Notes: generated by a model not told the origin, from the sequence alone. Positions 36,708 through 47,162 are shown, counted from the first letter of the stretch. The stretch is DNA of 64,000 nucleotides from an uncultured Maribacter sp. (GCF_947496775.1 NZ_CANMDU010000003.1:248001-312000); one strand, 5' to 3'. A program made the numbers and translations.

Positions 36708-37358
36708 ATGATTAAAAAATCATTCTGTATTGTCCTTGTAGCTCTTTTATTTACTTCTTGTTGGAAAAATAAAAGTCCTGAAGATTTAATTAGATTAAAA
36801 GATAAATTTAAATCGCAAGTTTCGACCTTTGAAAAGAAAAAAGAAAATGCCAATAAAAATGTAAATAAAGGATTAGAATCCTTAAATGCTTTAAAAAGTG
36901 CATTAGAAGACACTAAAAATGAAGACAAAGAATTTGCTAAGGTATATGGAGATTGGGAAAAAGTAAATAAAAGAGTAGAAAATTTAAATAAAGAATACGA
37001 AGATTTAAAGACAAAAGCATCTAATTTATTTACGGCTATGGAGAAGCAAACGAATAGCTTAAGTGATGCTACTAGTAAAAAAACCCTTTTGAATGCTATT
37101 AACAAAGCAAAGACTAAATATAATGCTACCCTTAGCAACACTTCTAAGGCTATTAGTAAGTTAAGGTTATTACACGGTGATGCTGTTGAAGTTGTTAAAG
37201 CTCTAGAAGTAGCCGCTGCTCTTAATTCTTTCGACAATATTAATAACCAAATGAAAAGTATCGAAGGAAGAGTAGATGGTATTATGCAGGAACTTAACGT
37301 TGCGGTTGTAGAAAGTAAAAAACTCTATGAAAAAAAGATAACCGAATTAGGGGAATAA
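36708..37358 (+). CDS. coiled-coil lipoprotein of unknown function
   Basis: A 216-residue protein with a lipoprotein signal ending in LFTSC (Cys near residue 18). Everything after is helical and Lys/Glu-rich, with heptad-like spacing (about residues 30-215), predicting a long coiled coil in the periplasm. No family was recognised. It stands alone, 110 bases before aqpZ. Confidence 0.75.
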   Translation: MIKKSFCIVLVALLFTSCWKNKSPEDLIRLKDKFKSQVSTFEKKKENANKNVNKGLESLNALKSALEDTKNEDKEFAKVYGDWEKVNKRVENLNKEYEDLKTKASNLFTAMEKQTNSLSDATSKKTLLNAINKAKTKYNATLSNTSKAISKLRLLHGDAVEVVKALEVAAALNSFDNINNQMKSIEGRVDGIMQELNVAVVESKKLYEKKITELGE

Positions 37359-37467
37359 CACTAAAAACCAACACTTTACAGATTTCATTTTAATGTAGTT
37401 AGCGTATAATTTATTATATTTAAAGAACACTAACACTATTTATACATTAACATAAAAACATTAAAAA

Positions 37468-38172
37468 ATGAAAAAATTAGTAGCAGAATTTATTGGGACA
37501 CTTTGGTTGGTATTAGGTGGGTGCGGAAGTGCCGTATTAGCAGCAGGTTTTCCAGAACTAGGAATTGGCTTTGTAGGTGTTTCTCTTGCCTTTGGTTTAA
37601 CTGTAGTAACCATGGCATATGCCATTGGCCATATTTCTGGATGCCATTTAAATCCTGCAGTTTCTATAGGTTTATGGATGGGAGGCCGTTTTAATAGTAA
37701 AGATTTAGTTCCTTACATTATAGCCCAAGTGCTCGGAGCTATTGCTGGTGCAGCAATTTTATACTTAATAGCTTCTGGCAAAACTGATTTTGAAATAGGA
37801 GATTTTGCAGCTAATGGATATGGAGAGCATTCTCCCGGAGGTTATAGTTTGATATCTGCTTTGGTTACAGAAATTGTAATGACATTTGTTTTTCTTTTTG
37901 TAATATTAGGAACAACACATTCTAAAGCTCCAAAATATTTAGCTGGTTTAGCTATAGGACTTTGTCTTACTCTTATACACCTAATTAGTATTCCCGTTAC
38001 TAATACTTCTGTAAACCCTGCTCGTAGCACCAGTCAAGCCATTTTTCAATCTGTACTATCAGATGGTGGATGGGCAATGGGACAATTATGGTTATTCTGG
38101 GTAGCTCCAATTATTGGTGCTATTTTAGCTGGATTTGTTTATTCTACAATATCACCCGAAACAGAAAATTAA
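37468..38172 (+). CDS. aqpZ: aquaporin Z family water channel
   Basis: A 234-residue inner-membrane protein with six helices and two half-helices. The two pore motifs are complete: [10 protein letters not shown] and [10 protein letters not shown], the second with the selectivity-filter Arg. The N-terminus [23 protein letters not shown] is nearly identical to other AqpZ proteins, and the filter looks like a water channel rather than a glycerol facilitator. It ends with a strong terminator, so it is monocistronic. Confidence 0.95.
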   Translation: MKKLVAEFIGTLWLVLGGCGSAVLAAGFPELGIGFVGVSLAFGLTVVTMAYAIGHISGCHLNPAVSIGLWMGGRFNSKDLVPYIIAQVLGAIAGAAILYLIASGKTDFEIGDFAANGYGEHSPGGYSLISALVTEIVMTFVFLFVILGTTHSKAPKYLAGLAIGLCLTLIHLISIPVTNTSVNPARSTSQAIFQSVLSDGGWAMGQLWLFWVAPIIGAILAGFVYSTISPETEN

Positions 38173-38197
38173 TAGCTATTGGCATAAATCATATTCT

Positions 38198-38234
38198 AGC
38201 GCATTCCATTGGATTTTGGAATGCGCTTTTTTTT
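38198..38234 (+). terminator. rho-independent terminator after aqpZ
   Basis: AGCGCATTCCA (38198-38208) pairs with TGGAATGCGCT (38217-38227) over an 8-base loop, followed by eight T. Confidence 0.9.
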
Positions 38235-38280
38235 AAGGTATCTTTAAGGGTTTATCAACATAACCAATTACATTACTCCT

Positions 38281-39597
38281 ATGCCCTTAGCAATTGTTAT
38301 TTTTGGAATTATTTTACTTTTTATACTTATTGCCCAATTTAAGCTTAATGCCTTTATATCTTTTATAATAGTATCTCTTTTCGTGGGAGTTGCGGAAGGA
38401 ATGCATTTAGAAAAAGTAATATCCGCTATACAGCTAGGTATTGGCAATACCTTAGGATATTTAATTTTAATTTTAGGACTGGGAGCAATGCTAGGAAAAT
38501 TAGTAGCAGATAGCGGAGCTGCGCAAAAAATAACAACAGAATTGATTACCAAATTTGGTAAAAAAAATATTCAGTGGGCTGTAGTATTAACCGGTTTTAT
38601 TGTTGGTATTCCTATGTTTTACACCGTTGGTTTTGTCATATTAATTCCCCTTGTATTCACAATTGCCGCTTCCACAAGATTGCCTCTTTTATATGTAGGC
38701 TTACCTATGTTAGCATCTCTTTCTGTAACGCATGGTTATTTACCTCCTCACCCTGCACCAACCGGTATTGCCGTAATGTTTGGAGCAGACATTGGCAAAA
38801 CTCTTCTATATGGAATTCTAGTGGCAATACCCGCTATTATAATTGCGGGCCCCCTATTTTCTAGAACAATAAAAAATATTGAAGCCAAACCTTTAAAAGA
38901 ATTTTTAAGCCCTAAAGTTCTAACGAAAGAAGAAATGCCTAAAACAAGTACTAGTATACTTACTGCTTTATTACCGGTCATTTTGATAGGTTTTTCTTCT
39001 GTAATAAAACTATTAGCATCTGAAACTAGTAGCATAAGAAAAATTGCAGATATTATCGGAAACCCCGTTATCGCAATGCTACTTGCAGTATTAATGGCCA
39101 TCTATACCCTAGGTCTAGCCCGAAATAGAAAAATGAAAGATATTATGGATTCTATTTCAGTTGCCGTTTCTGGCATTACGATGGTTTTGTTAATAATTGC
39201 GGGCGCAGGAGCATTAAAACAAGTACTTATTGAAAGCGGGGTGAGCGATTATATTGGCGACATGCTTAAAGGTTCTTCCATTTCCCCTTTACTTTTAGCT
39301 TGGTTAATTGCGACAGTAATTCGGGTTTGCGTAGGCTCTGCAACTGTTGCTGGTTTAACTGCAGCTGGTATTGCATTGCCTCTTATTGAAAATACAGGCG
39401 TAAGTCCAGAACTTATGGTATTAGCTATAGGCTCAGGAAGTTTAATGCTCTCTCATGTTAATGACAGCGGGTTTTGGTTGTATAAAGAATATTTTAATTT
39501 ATCGGTAAAAGACACTTTAAAAACTTGGACGGTAATGGAAACTACTGTTGGCGTAATGGGATTAATAGGGGTCTTAATTCTTAATACTTTTATTTAA
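38281..39597 (+). CDS. GntP-family gluconate:H+ symporter
   Basis: A 438-residue inner-membrane transporter with about 12 to 14 helices. LGLGAMLGKLVADSGAAQKI, VTHGYLPPHPAPT and the C-terminal SHVNDSGFWLYKEYF are diagnostic of the GntP family. Members import gluconate or related sugar acids with protons. No gluconate kinase or dehydratase is beside it, so the substrate is assumed from family. It starts 47 bases after the aqpZ terminator and must have its own promoter. Confidence 0.93.
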   Translation: MPLAIVIFGIILLFILIAQFKLNAFISFIIVSLFVGVAEGMHLEKVISAIQLGIGNTLGYLILILGLGAMLGKLVADSGAAQKITTELITKFGKKNIQWAVVLTGFIVGIPMFYTVGFVILIPLVFTIAASTRLPLLYVGLPMLASLSVTHGYLPPHPAPTGIAVMFGADIGKTLLYGILVAIPAIIIAGPLFSRTIKNIEAKPLKEFLSPKVLTKEEMPKTSTSILTALLPVILIGFSSVIKLLASETSSIRKIADIIGNPVIAMLLAVLMAIYTLGLARNRKMKDIMDSISVAVSGITMVLLIIAGAGALKQVLIESGVSDYIGDMLKGSSISPLLLAWLIATVIRVCVGSATVAGLTAAGIALPLIENTGVSPELMVLAIGSGSLMLSHVNDSGFWLYKEYFNLSVKDTLKTWTVMETTVGVMGLIGVLILNTFI

Positions 39598-39767
39598 AAT
39601 CTACTATTTTAACAACCCCTTAAAACCCCTATGGCAGGGTATTTGTTATATTTACCTCGATAATCGAGATTTAAATACTCCTAGATTTAAAAATTAGTAT
39701 ACAATTTACATCTAATGGTTTGGCTCTGGGATAGTTTACTTCTAATTAACTTGTGTATATGATGCCC

Positions 39768-40406
39768 ATGAATAAATTATGTTTTCTTTCTTTTTTCTTA
39801 TTGGTATTTTCTTGGAGTAGTGCGCAATCAGATTTACCTACAGAAAATCCTTTAAGCATTAAGGCAGAAGAAAACGATACTAAAAGCAAAGGGCCTGTTC
39901 TAAATATTCCTTCCGTTATAAACAAACCTCCGGGTATAAACATAAAAGATTCTTTAGGCAGAAGACCTGTGAAAATGTTACCTGATAGAAAATTAGTACA
40001 AGCGGGACATGACTTAAAAATAGATACCAAAATAGGCCCAAGAGAACCGAAAGAAGGATCTAAAGACCATTTTGGTGATCAATATTTAGGAGACGTAAAA
40101 AACAATGGTGAATTTGTAGGTATTGTATGCAGAGATCATGAGTTTGTTGATGGTGATCGTGTAAAAATATGGCTTAACGGGGTAGTTGTAGAACATAACA
40201 TTTTATTAACTTCCAGTTTTAAAGGTATTAATGCAGATTTAAAAAAAGGTTTTAACAGAATAGATTTTGAGGCCTTAAATACTGGCACATCTGCTCCTAA
40301 CACTGCTCAAATAAATATATACGATGATAAAGGAGAATTAATTTATGCCAATAAATGGCTACTATCCACAGGATCTAAAGCCACTTTAATTATTACTAAA
40401 GAGTAA
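39768..40406 (+). CDS. secreted protein of unknown function
   Basis: About 212 residues. Starts at GTG 39753 and ATGs at 39759 and 39762 are in frame, but the ATG at 39768 gives a clean signal peptide (NKLCFLSFFLLVFSWSSAQ). The mature part has a Pro/Lys-rich stretch and then a compact beta domain of about 120 residues (GDQYLGDVKNNGEFVGIVC, DGDRVKIWLNGVVV, KKGFNRIDFEALN). It has no lipobox and no T9SS sorting domain. No family was recognised. It converges with the acylase gene (9 bases between the stops). Confidence 0.75.
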   Translation: MNKLCFLSFFLLVFSWSSAQSDLPTENPLSIKAEENDTKSKGPVLNIPSVINKPPGINIKDSLGRRPVKMLPDRKLVQAGHDLKIDTKIGPREPKEGSKDHFGDQYLGDVKNNGEFVGIVCRDHEFVDGDRVKIWLNGVVVEHNILLTSSFKGINADLKKGFNRIDFEALNTGTSAPNTAQINIYDDKGELIYANKWLLSTGSKATLIITKE

Positions 40407-40415
40407 TATTAAGTA

Positions 40416-42590
40416 CTACTCTCCTAATTTATATGTTCTTTTTGCATTCTTTAATACATCTTCCTTATAAAAAGAAACATCTTTAAATAGCACATTTACA
40501 TAGCGTTGGGCTTGATCATTAAAATGTGGCGATTTTGGGTTACCACTTTGACCCCCAGCTAGCATACTTTTTGCTTTTACTTTCTCCCCAAATTCTACTA
40601 CGGCAACAAAACTATTGCCACGAGTACCATATATTTTTTTTGTGTTATTATCATAACGTGCTCCGTAAGCAGCTAACGCTCCCCAACGACCTGAAGCAAA
40701 ACCAACAGGAATGCTAGGTTTCTCATCATTAAATGGTTGGCGAATATCTCCAGTTAAACGCTGATAACGATTAACGTCTCCCCAAGGTATTTTCCATGTG
40801 CCAAAATCTGCTATTAATTTATCTAGGGCCAATTCAAACATTCGTAATCTTTCTTCTTTCGGAGATTCGTTTCCCCAATAAACAACTCTTTCCATAGGAG
40901 TCATACCTTTTTCATAGTTTCCCTCCTTATAATATTTAGTGCCATAAAAATGAGCTAGAGTCATAGCAACAGATTCTTTCCCAGTTTTAAAATCCCATTT
41001 CGCCAATACATCTATAGCTCCTTGTAATTTTGAGTTTCTATCGGGTCTTTTATAATACGCTTCTACTAATCCTGGAATCAGGGCTTTAAAAGCTGGCAAA
41101 TAAGGGTCATGAGCTAATTCTATCAGTCCATCTATCGAAATATCTTTCTTTCCTTTTAAAAGATTAATGGCATGTACTCCACGGAAATTCTCCCTGTCTA
41201 TAGACATATAATTTGGGTATACTTCTTTTTTAGGGCTAAATTCTAAAGCAGCTGTATATGGTGTAGAATTACAATTTTGCAACCATCCATTTTTAGGGTT
41301 TAATAATAGAATATTTTCATCTACTGTATGTAAGCCATTCCAATCGGTTTTAGGATTACTCCCATCCACAGGCTTTGTAAAATTAAATGTAGCATCCCGT
41401 TTTGGAATAAAATTCCCATGAAAATAAGCAATATTACCGGCTGCATCTGCATAGACTGTATTGTTACTAGAGTTTGTACGTATATCCATCATCTCGCGAA
41501 AACCCTTATAATCAGATTGCTTTGTTCTAATAAAAGATTGTTTCAAAGCATTAACGGGATTCCACATCATTGCCGATGCTGTCCACTGCCCATTAACTCT
41601 ATGCGTAATTGGGCCATGATGGGTTTTATATTTTGGAAAAATATTTTCTTTTACGGCATTACCATCCTTATATTTTAAAACAATTTCAGATTCCTCTACT
41701 GGTCGTAATTCTTCGCCATACTTATACAAATAGGTCCCCTCTACTTTTATTATAGTTTCTAAATATTCATCCATCACATCGGTATAGGTAGAGGTATGCA
41801 TCCAACCTGTTTTTTCATTAAATCCTTGATAAACAAAAAACTGCCCCCATGTTACAGCACCATAAGCGTTTAACCCCTCTTCACTAACCACATGTACTTC
41901 ACCTCTAAAGAAAAAGGAAGTATGCGGATTAATAAGTAACATGGCATTACCCGATTTTGTTACATCTCCAGAGAGTGCAATCCCATTAGAACCTTGTGGT
42001 TCCGCCATTTCCTGTTTCTTATTTATTTCTAGCATTTCGGTTTCGGGTAACTCCATCCAACTATTATAAAAAGCTTCTATTTTTTTAGTAGAAATACGTT
42101 CTATATCTCCACCTATAGAACCTTCACTAAAATACATGGGCATCCATGGTTCAAATTTGGTAAGTAATTTCGGCTTTACTTCTGGGTGTTTGTGTAAATA
42201 ATAATTAATACCGTCTGCAAAGGCATTGCATAGCTCTTTTAACCACATGGGGCTTTTCTCATAATTTGCTTTTGCTTCCTTAACGGTCATAAAAAGTTTA
42301 GCTCGTAAATCGCTATAAATTGCTTTTTCTCCTTCTACTTCTGCCAAACGACCAATAGCCCATATATAATTTTGTTCAACTCTATTAAAATCATCTTCGC
42401 ATTGCGCATATAACAAACCAAAAACGGCATCTGCATCTGTTTTTCCATAAATATGAGGCACACCAAAATTATCTCTAATAATCGTTACATTTTCTGGATT
42501 TACCGTTTTACTAAAAAAATCTATATTCTTTTGGCTATCCGTTTTACATGAAAGAAAAATCAATAAAAATACTAACGAAACATATTTCAT
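40416..42590 (-). CDS. penicillin acylase family lipoprotein (PvdQ/AHL acylase-like)
   Basis: A 724-residue Ntn-hydrolase precursor. The lipoprotein signal ends in FLSC (Cys near residue 15). The alpha chain starts with VTIIRDNFGVPHIYGKTDADAVFGL. The autocatalytic Ser nucleophile is in QGSNGIALSG near residue 201. Downstream, WVHTSTYTD-like (WMHTSTYTDVMDEY), NNTVYADAAGNIAYFH and the final SGNPKSPHFNDQAQRY follow the family pattern. Members remove acyl chains from amides such as penicillins, acyl-homoserine lactones or pyoverdine precursors. The substrate here is unknown. Confidence 0.92.
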   Translation of the reverse strand: MKYVSLVFLLIFLSCKTDSQKNIDFFSKTVNPENVTIIRDNFGVPHIYGKTDADAVFGLLYAQCEDDFNRVEQNYIWAIGRLAEVEGEKAIYSDLRAKLFMTVKEAKANYEKSPMWLKELCNAFADGINYYLHKHPEVKPKLLTKFEPWMPMYFSEGSIGGDIERISTKKIEAFYNSWMELPETEMLEINKKQEMAEPQGSNGIALSGDVTKSGNAMLLINPHTSFFFRGEVHVVSEEGLNAYGAVTWGQFFVYQGFNEKTGWMHTSTYTDVMDEYLETIIKVEGTYLYKYGEELRPVEESEIVLKYKDGNAVKENIFPKYKTHHGPITHRVNGQWTASAMMWNPVNALKQSFIRTKQSDYKGFREMMDIRTNSSNNTVYADAAGNIAYFHGNFIPKRDATFNFTKPVDGSNPKTDWNGLHTVDENILLLNPKNGWLQNCNSTPYTAALEFSPKKEVYPNYMSIDRENFRGVHAINLLKGKKDISIDGLIELAHDPYLPAFKALIPGLVEAYYKRPDRNSKLQGAIDVLAKWDFKTGKESVAMTLAHFYGTKYYKEGNYEKGMTPMERVVYWGNESPKEERLRMFELALDKLIADFGTWKIPWGDVNRYQRLTGDIRQPFNDEKPSIPVGFASGRWGALAAYGARYDNNTKKIYGTRGNSFVAVVEFGEKVKAKSMLAGGQSGNPKSPHFNDQAQRYVNVLFKDVSFYKEDVLKNAKRTYKLGE

Positions 42591-42812
42591 ACTCCCTTAC
42601 TTTATAGTCTTCGTGAAATTACTAGACTCTTATTTCAAATACTAATATTTACATGATAATCGAAATTAAAAATTATTTCAAAAAAATAGGTTCCTAATTA
42701 ATCCCCTATAAGCTTTCCCGAGGTAGATTTCTTAAAATTTCTCTTCTATACAGCATAAAATTTAAAACTCAACTATTTTAAGTTACCTTGCGGACTATCT
42801 TAATTCTACACT

Positions 42813-44549
42813 ATGTCTCATAAAAAAGTTAGCATTTATACTGCTTTTAAAACTATAATTTGGCCCCGAAGAAAACTTGTTTTTATAGGTTTAATATTGA
42901 TTGTAATAAGTAAAGCTGCTAGTTTTGTTGCTCCGTTATCTCTTAAGTATTTAATGGATGATATTATCCCAAACAAGGATATTGATTTTTTAAAGCTTCT
43001 AGTAGGAGCTGTAATTCTTGCTATTACAGTACAAGCAATTACTTCTTTTTTGTTAACTAAAATATTAAGTATACAAGCACAGTATTTAATTTCGGAGCTT
43101 AGAGCACAGGTGCAAAAAAAAGTACTTTCTTTACCCATCCGCTTTTTTGATAATGCCAAATCTGGGGCATTAGTTTCTAGAATTATGAGTGATGTGGAAG
43201 GGGTACGTAATCTTATAGGAACAGGATTGGTACAACTTGTAGGAGGAACCATTACTGCCGTTGTTTCCTTAATTCTATTACTTAGAATTAGTGTAAGTAT
43301 GACCTTATTTACTATAGTCCCCTTAGCCATATTTGCTGTAATTGCATTAAAAGCTTTTAAGGTTATACGCCCCGTATTTAGGGACCGGGGGAAAATAAAT
43401 GCCCAAGTAAAAGGAAGATTAACAGAAACCTTAAGTGGCGTTCGTGTAATAAAGGGTTTTAATGCAGAAGCGCAAGAGAATAAAATTTTTGAGGAAGGGG
43501 TAGATAAACTATTTCAAAATGTAAAGAAAAGCTTAACAGCAACTGCATTTATGACTAGCGCTTCTACTTTTTTATTAGGAATTGCTACTACGGGAATAAT
43601 GGGTATTGGCGGCTATAAAATTATGCAAGAAGACCTTAGTTTAGGTGATTTTTTAACGTTTACTTTTTTACTTGGATTAATGATTGCTCCAATTGTTCAA
43701 ATGAGTAATATTGGCAGCCAATTAACCGAGGCTTTAGCCGGATTAGATCGCACAGAGGAATTAATGAATATGACTCCTGAATCTGATGAAGAAAACAGGA
43801 AAACTGTACTAGAGACAATTAAAGGAGATATTGTTTTTACTAATGTATCCTTTGCATACGAAGAAGGTAAAGAAGTATTACATAATATTAATTTTGATGT
43901 AAAACAGGGCAATGTAGTTGCTTTGGTAGGGAGTTCTGGTTCTGGAAAATCTACCATTGCAGGTCTGGCTTCCACTTTTCTTAATCCCGAATCCGGAACC
44001 ATTACCGTAGATGGTAAAGACCTATCTAAAATAAACTTAAATAGTTTTAGACAACACTTAGGTGTAGTATTACAAGATGAATTTTTGTTTGAAGGAAGTA
44101 TCCGTAATAATATTCTTTTTCCAAGGCCCAATGCTACTGAAGAAGAGTTACAAGAAGCGGTAAAAGCGGCTTATGTAAACGAATTTACGGATCGTTTTGA
44201 TGAAGGATTAGAAACTTTAATAGGAGAACGAGGCGTAAAATTATCTGGAGGACAACGCCAACGTATTGCTATTGCAAGAGCAATATTAGCAAATCCTAAA
44301 ATATTAATATTAGACGAAGCCACATCTAATTTAGATACCGAAAGTGAAGCTTTAATTCAAAAAAGTTTAGCAACCCTTACTGAAGGACGTACTACTTTTG
44401 TAATTGCGCATAGATTAAGTACTATTCGAAAAGCAAATCAAATTTTAGTAATTGAAAACGGACATATTGCGGAAAAAGGAACACATGATGAATTAATAGA
44501 AAAACAAGGAAGATATTATAACCTATTTACCTACCAAGCTAGGATATAG
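42813..44549 (+). CDS. ABC exporter half-transporter (MsbA-like)
   Basis: A 578-residue half-transporter. Residues 15-320 form six transmembrane helices. The ATPase follows with Walker A VALVGSSGSGKST, Q-loop VVLQDEFLFEG, signature LSGGQRQRIAIARAIL, Walker B ILILDEATSNLD and the H-loop IAHRLS. It works as a homodimer, exporting lipids or peptides. It is monocistronic, and the substrate cannot be assigned. Confidence 0.93.
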   Translation: MSHKKVSIYTAFKTIIWPRRKLVFIGLILIVISKAASFVAPLSLKYLMDDIIPNKDIDFLKLLVGAVILAITVQAITSFLLTKILSIQAQYLISELRAQVQKKVLSLPIRFFDNAKSGALVSRIMSDVEGVRNLIGTGLVQLVGGTITAVVSLILLLRISVSMTLFTIVPLAIFAVIALKAFKVIRPVFRDRGKINAQVKGRLTETLSGVRVIKGFNAEAQENKIFEEGVDKLFQNVKKSLTATAFMTSASTFLLGIATTGIMGIGGYKIMQEDLSLGDFLTFTFLLGLMIAPIVQMSNIGSQLTEALAGLDRTEELMNMTPESDEENRKTVLETIKGDIVFTNVSFAYEEGKEVLHNINFDVKQGNVVALVGSSGSGKSTIAGLASTFLNPESGTITVDGKDLSKINLNSFRQHLGVVLQDEFLFEGSIRNNILFPRPNATEEELQEAVKAAYVNEFTDRFDEGLETLIGERGVKLSGGQRQRIAIARAILANPKILILDEATSNLDTESEALIQKSLATLTEGRTTFVIAHRLSTIRKANQILVIENGHIAEKGTHDELIEKQGRYYNLFTYQARI

Positions 44550-44556
44550 ACTCAAC

Positions 44557-45653
44557 TCAATTTTTGTTTACTCTATACGTTATACGTCTATTAGTAATTA
44601 CAGACCTTACTCTTACAGTTAAAAGAGCAGCTACGGAGGTTACTAAAGGACAAGACACCAAAGAACTAGACGCTTGTACTCTGTATAAATAATTCGTTTT
44701 ATCAATTTCTGCATTACTAATGGTAAGGTTTGCTGTTGTTGCTCCAGAATACCCAGCTCCATTAGATATATTAGAATAACTAGCTCCTCCATTAGTACTC
44801 ACTTGCCATTGGTATGTATCTACATCATTTATGACAGTAGAAAAAGTTACAGTATCGCCCATAAAAATAGTTTGTGAATCTGGTTCCGTTAGTATTGTTG
44901 GATTTAAAACTGTTGTTGTAATTCCAGAGCTAAACGTATCGCACCCATTGGCATTATCTAAGGCTCTTACTGTAACTTCATCACCATTATTTAATGTCGT
45001 GGTTGTAAATGTAGCAGTTGCGGATTGTCCTTGTGCACTTATTCCGTTTACGTAAAACTCATACTCGTCTCCATCAGTAGCCGTAAACGTAACACTATCT
45101 CCACTACAAATAGTATTATCCAAATCGTTACTGGTTAATACGGGTTCTGGTGGCAAATTCACAGTAATCGTAAAATCTATAATATCTCCCCATGGCGTAT
45201 ACTCCCCGGTAAATTTGCGCAAGGGTCTGTTGTTGGCGTGTTATATACCAAATGCGCTCTACCATTATACATTGTAGCACTAGCTACAGTTGGCGCTACA
45301 ACGGACAAGTCTACATTACAACCACCTGGGTTTACATAACTACAAGAATCATTAACGCTATATTCAAAAACCCCATCACAATCAAAATCGAAAAATAGAG
45401 TAATATATTCTATATCTCCTGTTGCTGCTTGGGTTGTAGTTCCGGGACCAACATGAATGGTAAATGTTCTTGTTTGTCCTGAACAAAAAACAGCACCTAC
45501 AATAGAAGATGGGTCAATCTGCTCATATCCGTTATTAAATGCTCCTGGTGTACAAGGTGCGGGTCCAGGGCATTGGCCAAATAAGCATTCTCCTAATAAA
45601 AGAAACACCACTATTATCCCTAAAAAATGTCTTTGTTTTATACTCCGTTTCAT
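44557..45653 (-). pseudogene. secreted GEVED/Ig-like protein, interrupted by a frameshift
   Basis: Two minus-strand frames make up one gene. The first (45177-45653) has a signal peptide (LLLGECLFGQ) and a GEVED-type domain (FTIHVGPGTTTQAATGDIEY, LFFDFDCDGVF). It breaks off after DPCANLP. The second (44557-45222) continues with GEYTPWGDIIDFTITV, the end of the same domain, and then two Ig-like domains (ICSGDSVTFTATDGDEYEFYVNG; IFMGDTVTFSTVINDVDTYQW). One extra T in AAATTT at 45211-45216 would join them into about 365 residues. The end has basic residues but no standard T9SS sorting domain. A sequencing error, real pseudogenisation, or phase variation are all possible. Confidence 0.75.
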
Positions 45654-45670
45654 TCTAAAAAAATCTTTTC

Positions 45671-45689
45671 TGCCTTTTTAAAAAAGGCA
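45671..45689. repeat. 19-bp palindrome upstream of the GEVED gene
   Basis: TGCCTTTTT and AAAAAGGCA are perfect inverted 9-mers around one A. The palindrome lies 18 bp upstream of the GEVED gene start. It could be an operator or a transcript hairpin. Confidence 0.4.
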
Positions 45690-45885
45690 AAAGGAACCCT
45701 CTTAAAGATATGGCAGATTTGTGTTTTTTTAAATAAATAGTTGTGAATACCTAAATATTGTATATGAATTGCATTGTAGGTAATATCCTACTTACAAAAA
45801 ACACCTATTTCGACTGATATTTTAACTCAAAATATTGACTTAGACATACTATTTTGGTACCTTTACTATACCTTATTCTTCCCAA

Positions 45886-46653
45886 ATGAATACGCCAAAA
45901 AGTTTAGAAGAAATTTCAGATTTATTACTACAAATAGCTTCATTATTAATGATTTCTGGAGCAAATACAAATAGAGTTAATACCAGTATTTCGCGCTTTG
46001 CATCTGTCTTAAACTGCGAAGTATTCAATTTAACAAGTCAAAAAACTATTATACTTACTATTACGGATAATAACACAAAAAAAAGTTTTACCAGAGTAAA
46101 AAATATACCGCCTCATAAAATAGATTTCGCTATTATTTCTAGAATTAGTAATGCCAGTTGGAACGCGATTAGTGGTCAATGGACATTCCAAGAAATATCC
46201 GAAAAAATAGATTCTATAAAAGAGCAAAAAAAATATTCTAAGTATATTACGCTCATAGCAGTGAGTTTTTCCGGTGCTGGTTTTTGCAATATTTTTGGAG
46301 GAGATTACCTAAATATGTTAGTTGCATTTTTTAGCACATTGGTTGGGTTATTTGTTCTTCAATTTGCTCATAAAAAGCAATTTAATGGTTATATCAGTGT
46401 GTTTTTAGCATCTTTTATAGCATCGATGCTAGCCTGTACAGGTATAATTTATAATATAGGTACTAACCCCGAAGCTACCTTGGCGACCTCCATTTTATTT
46501 CTAGTCCCAGGTGTTGCGTTAATTAATTCTTTTACCGACCTATTAGATAAAAATGTAATAAATGGTATGGTGCGCTTTACTCATGGTGTAATGACTGTTT
46601 TATCTATGGCTCTTGGTCTTTTTTTGGCAATGTTAATATTTCAAATAAAATGA
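45886..46653 (+). CDS. ThrE-type threonine/serine exporter, N-terminal subunit
   Basis: A 255-residue protein of the ThrE N-terminal (DUF1212) family. A cytoplasmic domain starts with LLLQIASLLMISGANTNRV. Four to five helices follow, including the signature FLVPGVALINSFTDLL and the last helix MTVLSMALGLFLAML. In Corynebacterium ThrE is one polypeptide; here it is split. The stop overlaps the start of the next gene by 4 bases (ATGA), so the two subunits are coupled. It probably exports threonine or serine; family members may also export other small molecules. Confidence 0.9.
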   Translation: MNTPKSLEEISDLLLQIASLLMISGANTNRVNTSISRFASVLNCEVFNLTSQKTIILTITDNNTKKSFTRVKNIPPHKIDFAIISRISNASWNAISGQWTFQEISEKIDSIKEQKKYSKYITLIAVSFSGAGFCNIFGGDYLNMLVAFFSTLVGLFVLQFAHKKQFNGYISVFLASFIASMLACTGIIYNIGTNPEATLATSILFLVPGVALINSFTDLLDKNVINGMVRFTHGVMTVLSMALGLFLAMLIFQIK

Positions 46654-47138
46654 TACCGACCTTACTAAACTTATTGGAAGTTGCTATTTGGTCTGGAATC
46701 GCCGCTGTTGGTTTTGCTATCCTTTTTAATATCCCTAGAAAAGCAATTATTACCGTATTCCTTTTAGCCCTTGGTGCCGGTTTTATAAAATTTGTCCTAT
46801 TAGATTTTCATATCAATATAATACTAGCAAGCTTAACCGCGGCATCCTTTGTAGGGCTAGTTAGTATGCCTTTAGCACATAGAATTCATCTTCCTCCTGT
46901 AGTCTATTCTATACCTGCCGTAATACCCATGATTCCCGGCTATTTTGCTTACGAAACTGTTTTATCTATTATGTCTTTTATTTTTCTTGAAGTTGATGTG
47001 CCTAAAAGAACAGCTTTAATGCAAGATATATTCTCTAATGGATTTACGATGTTGTTTATATTAATTTCTTTAACTATTGGCGTATCGCTTCCTCTTTTAC
47101 TTTTACGAAAAAACACTGTTAAAAAAATAAAACGCTAA
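46650..47138 (+). CDS. ThrE-type exporter, C-terminal subunit (ThrE_2/DUF3815)
   Basis: A 162-residue integral membrane protein with about five helices. It matches the C-terminal half of ThrE: AAVGFAILFNIPRKAII, then the conserved PPVVYSIPAVIPMIPGYFAY. It overlaps the N-terminal subunit gene by 4 bases and would form the second half of the same transporter. Confidence 0.9.
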   Translation: MIPTLLNLLEVAIWSGIAAVGFAILFNIPRKAIITVFLLALGAGFIKFVLLDFHINIILASLTAASFVGLVSMPLAHRIHLPPVVYSIPAVIPMIPGYFAYETVLSIMSFIFLEVDVPKRTALMQDIFSNGFTMLFILISLTIGVSLPLLLLRKNTVKKIKR

Positions 47139-47162
47139 ATTTTATCAAAGGAATACTTAAAA

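Noticed and set aside
36692-37237. A minus-strand 181-residue frame over the coiled-coil lipoprotein gene
   Set aside because: Antisense to a gene with a clear lipobox; a Phe/Leu-rich shadow of Lys/Glu codons.
38070-38342. A 90-residue plus-strand frame across the aqpZ terminator and gntP start
   Set aside because: It runs through a strong terminator hairpin and overlaps two certain genes in another frame.
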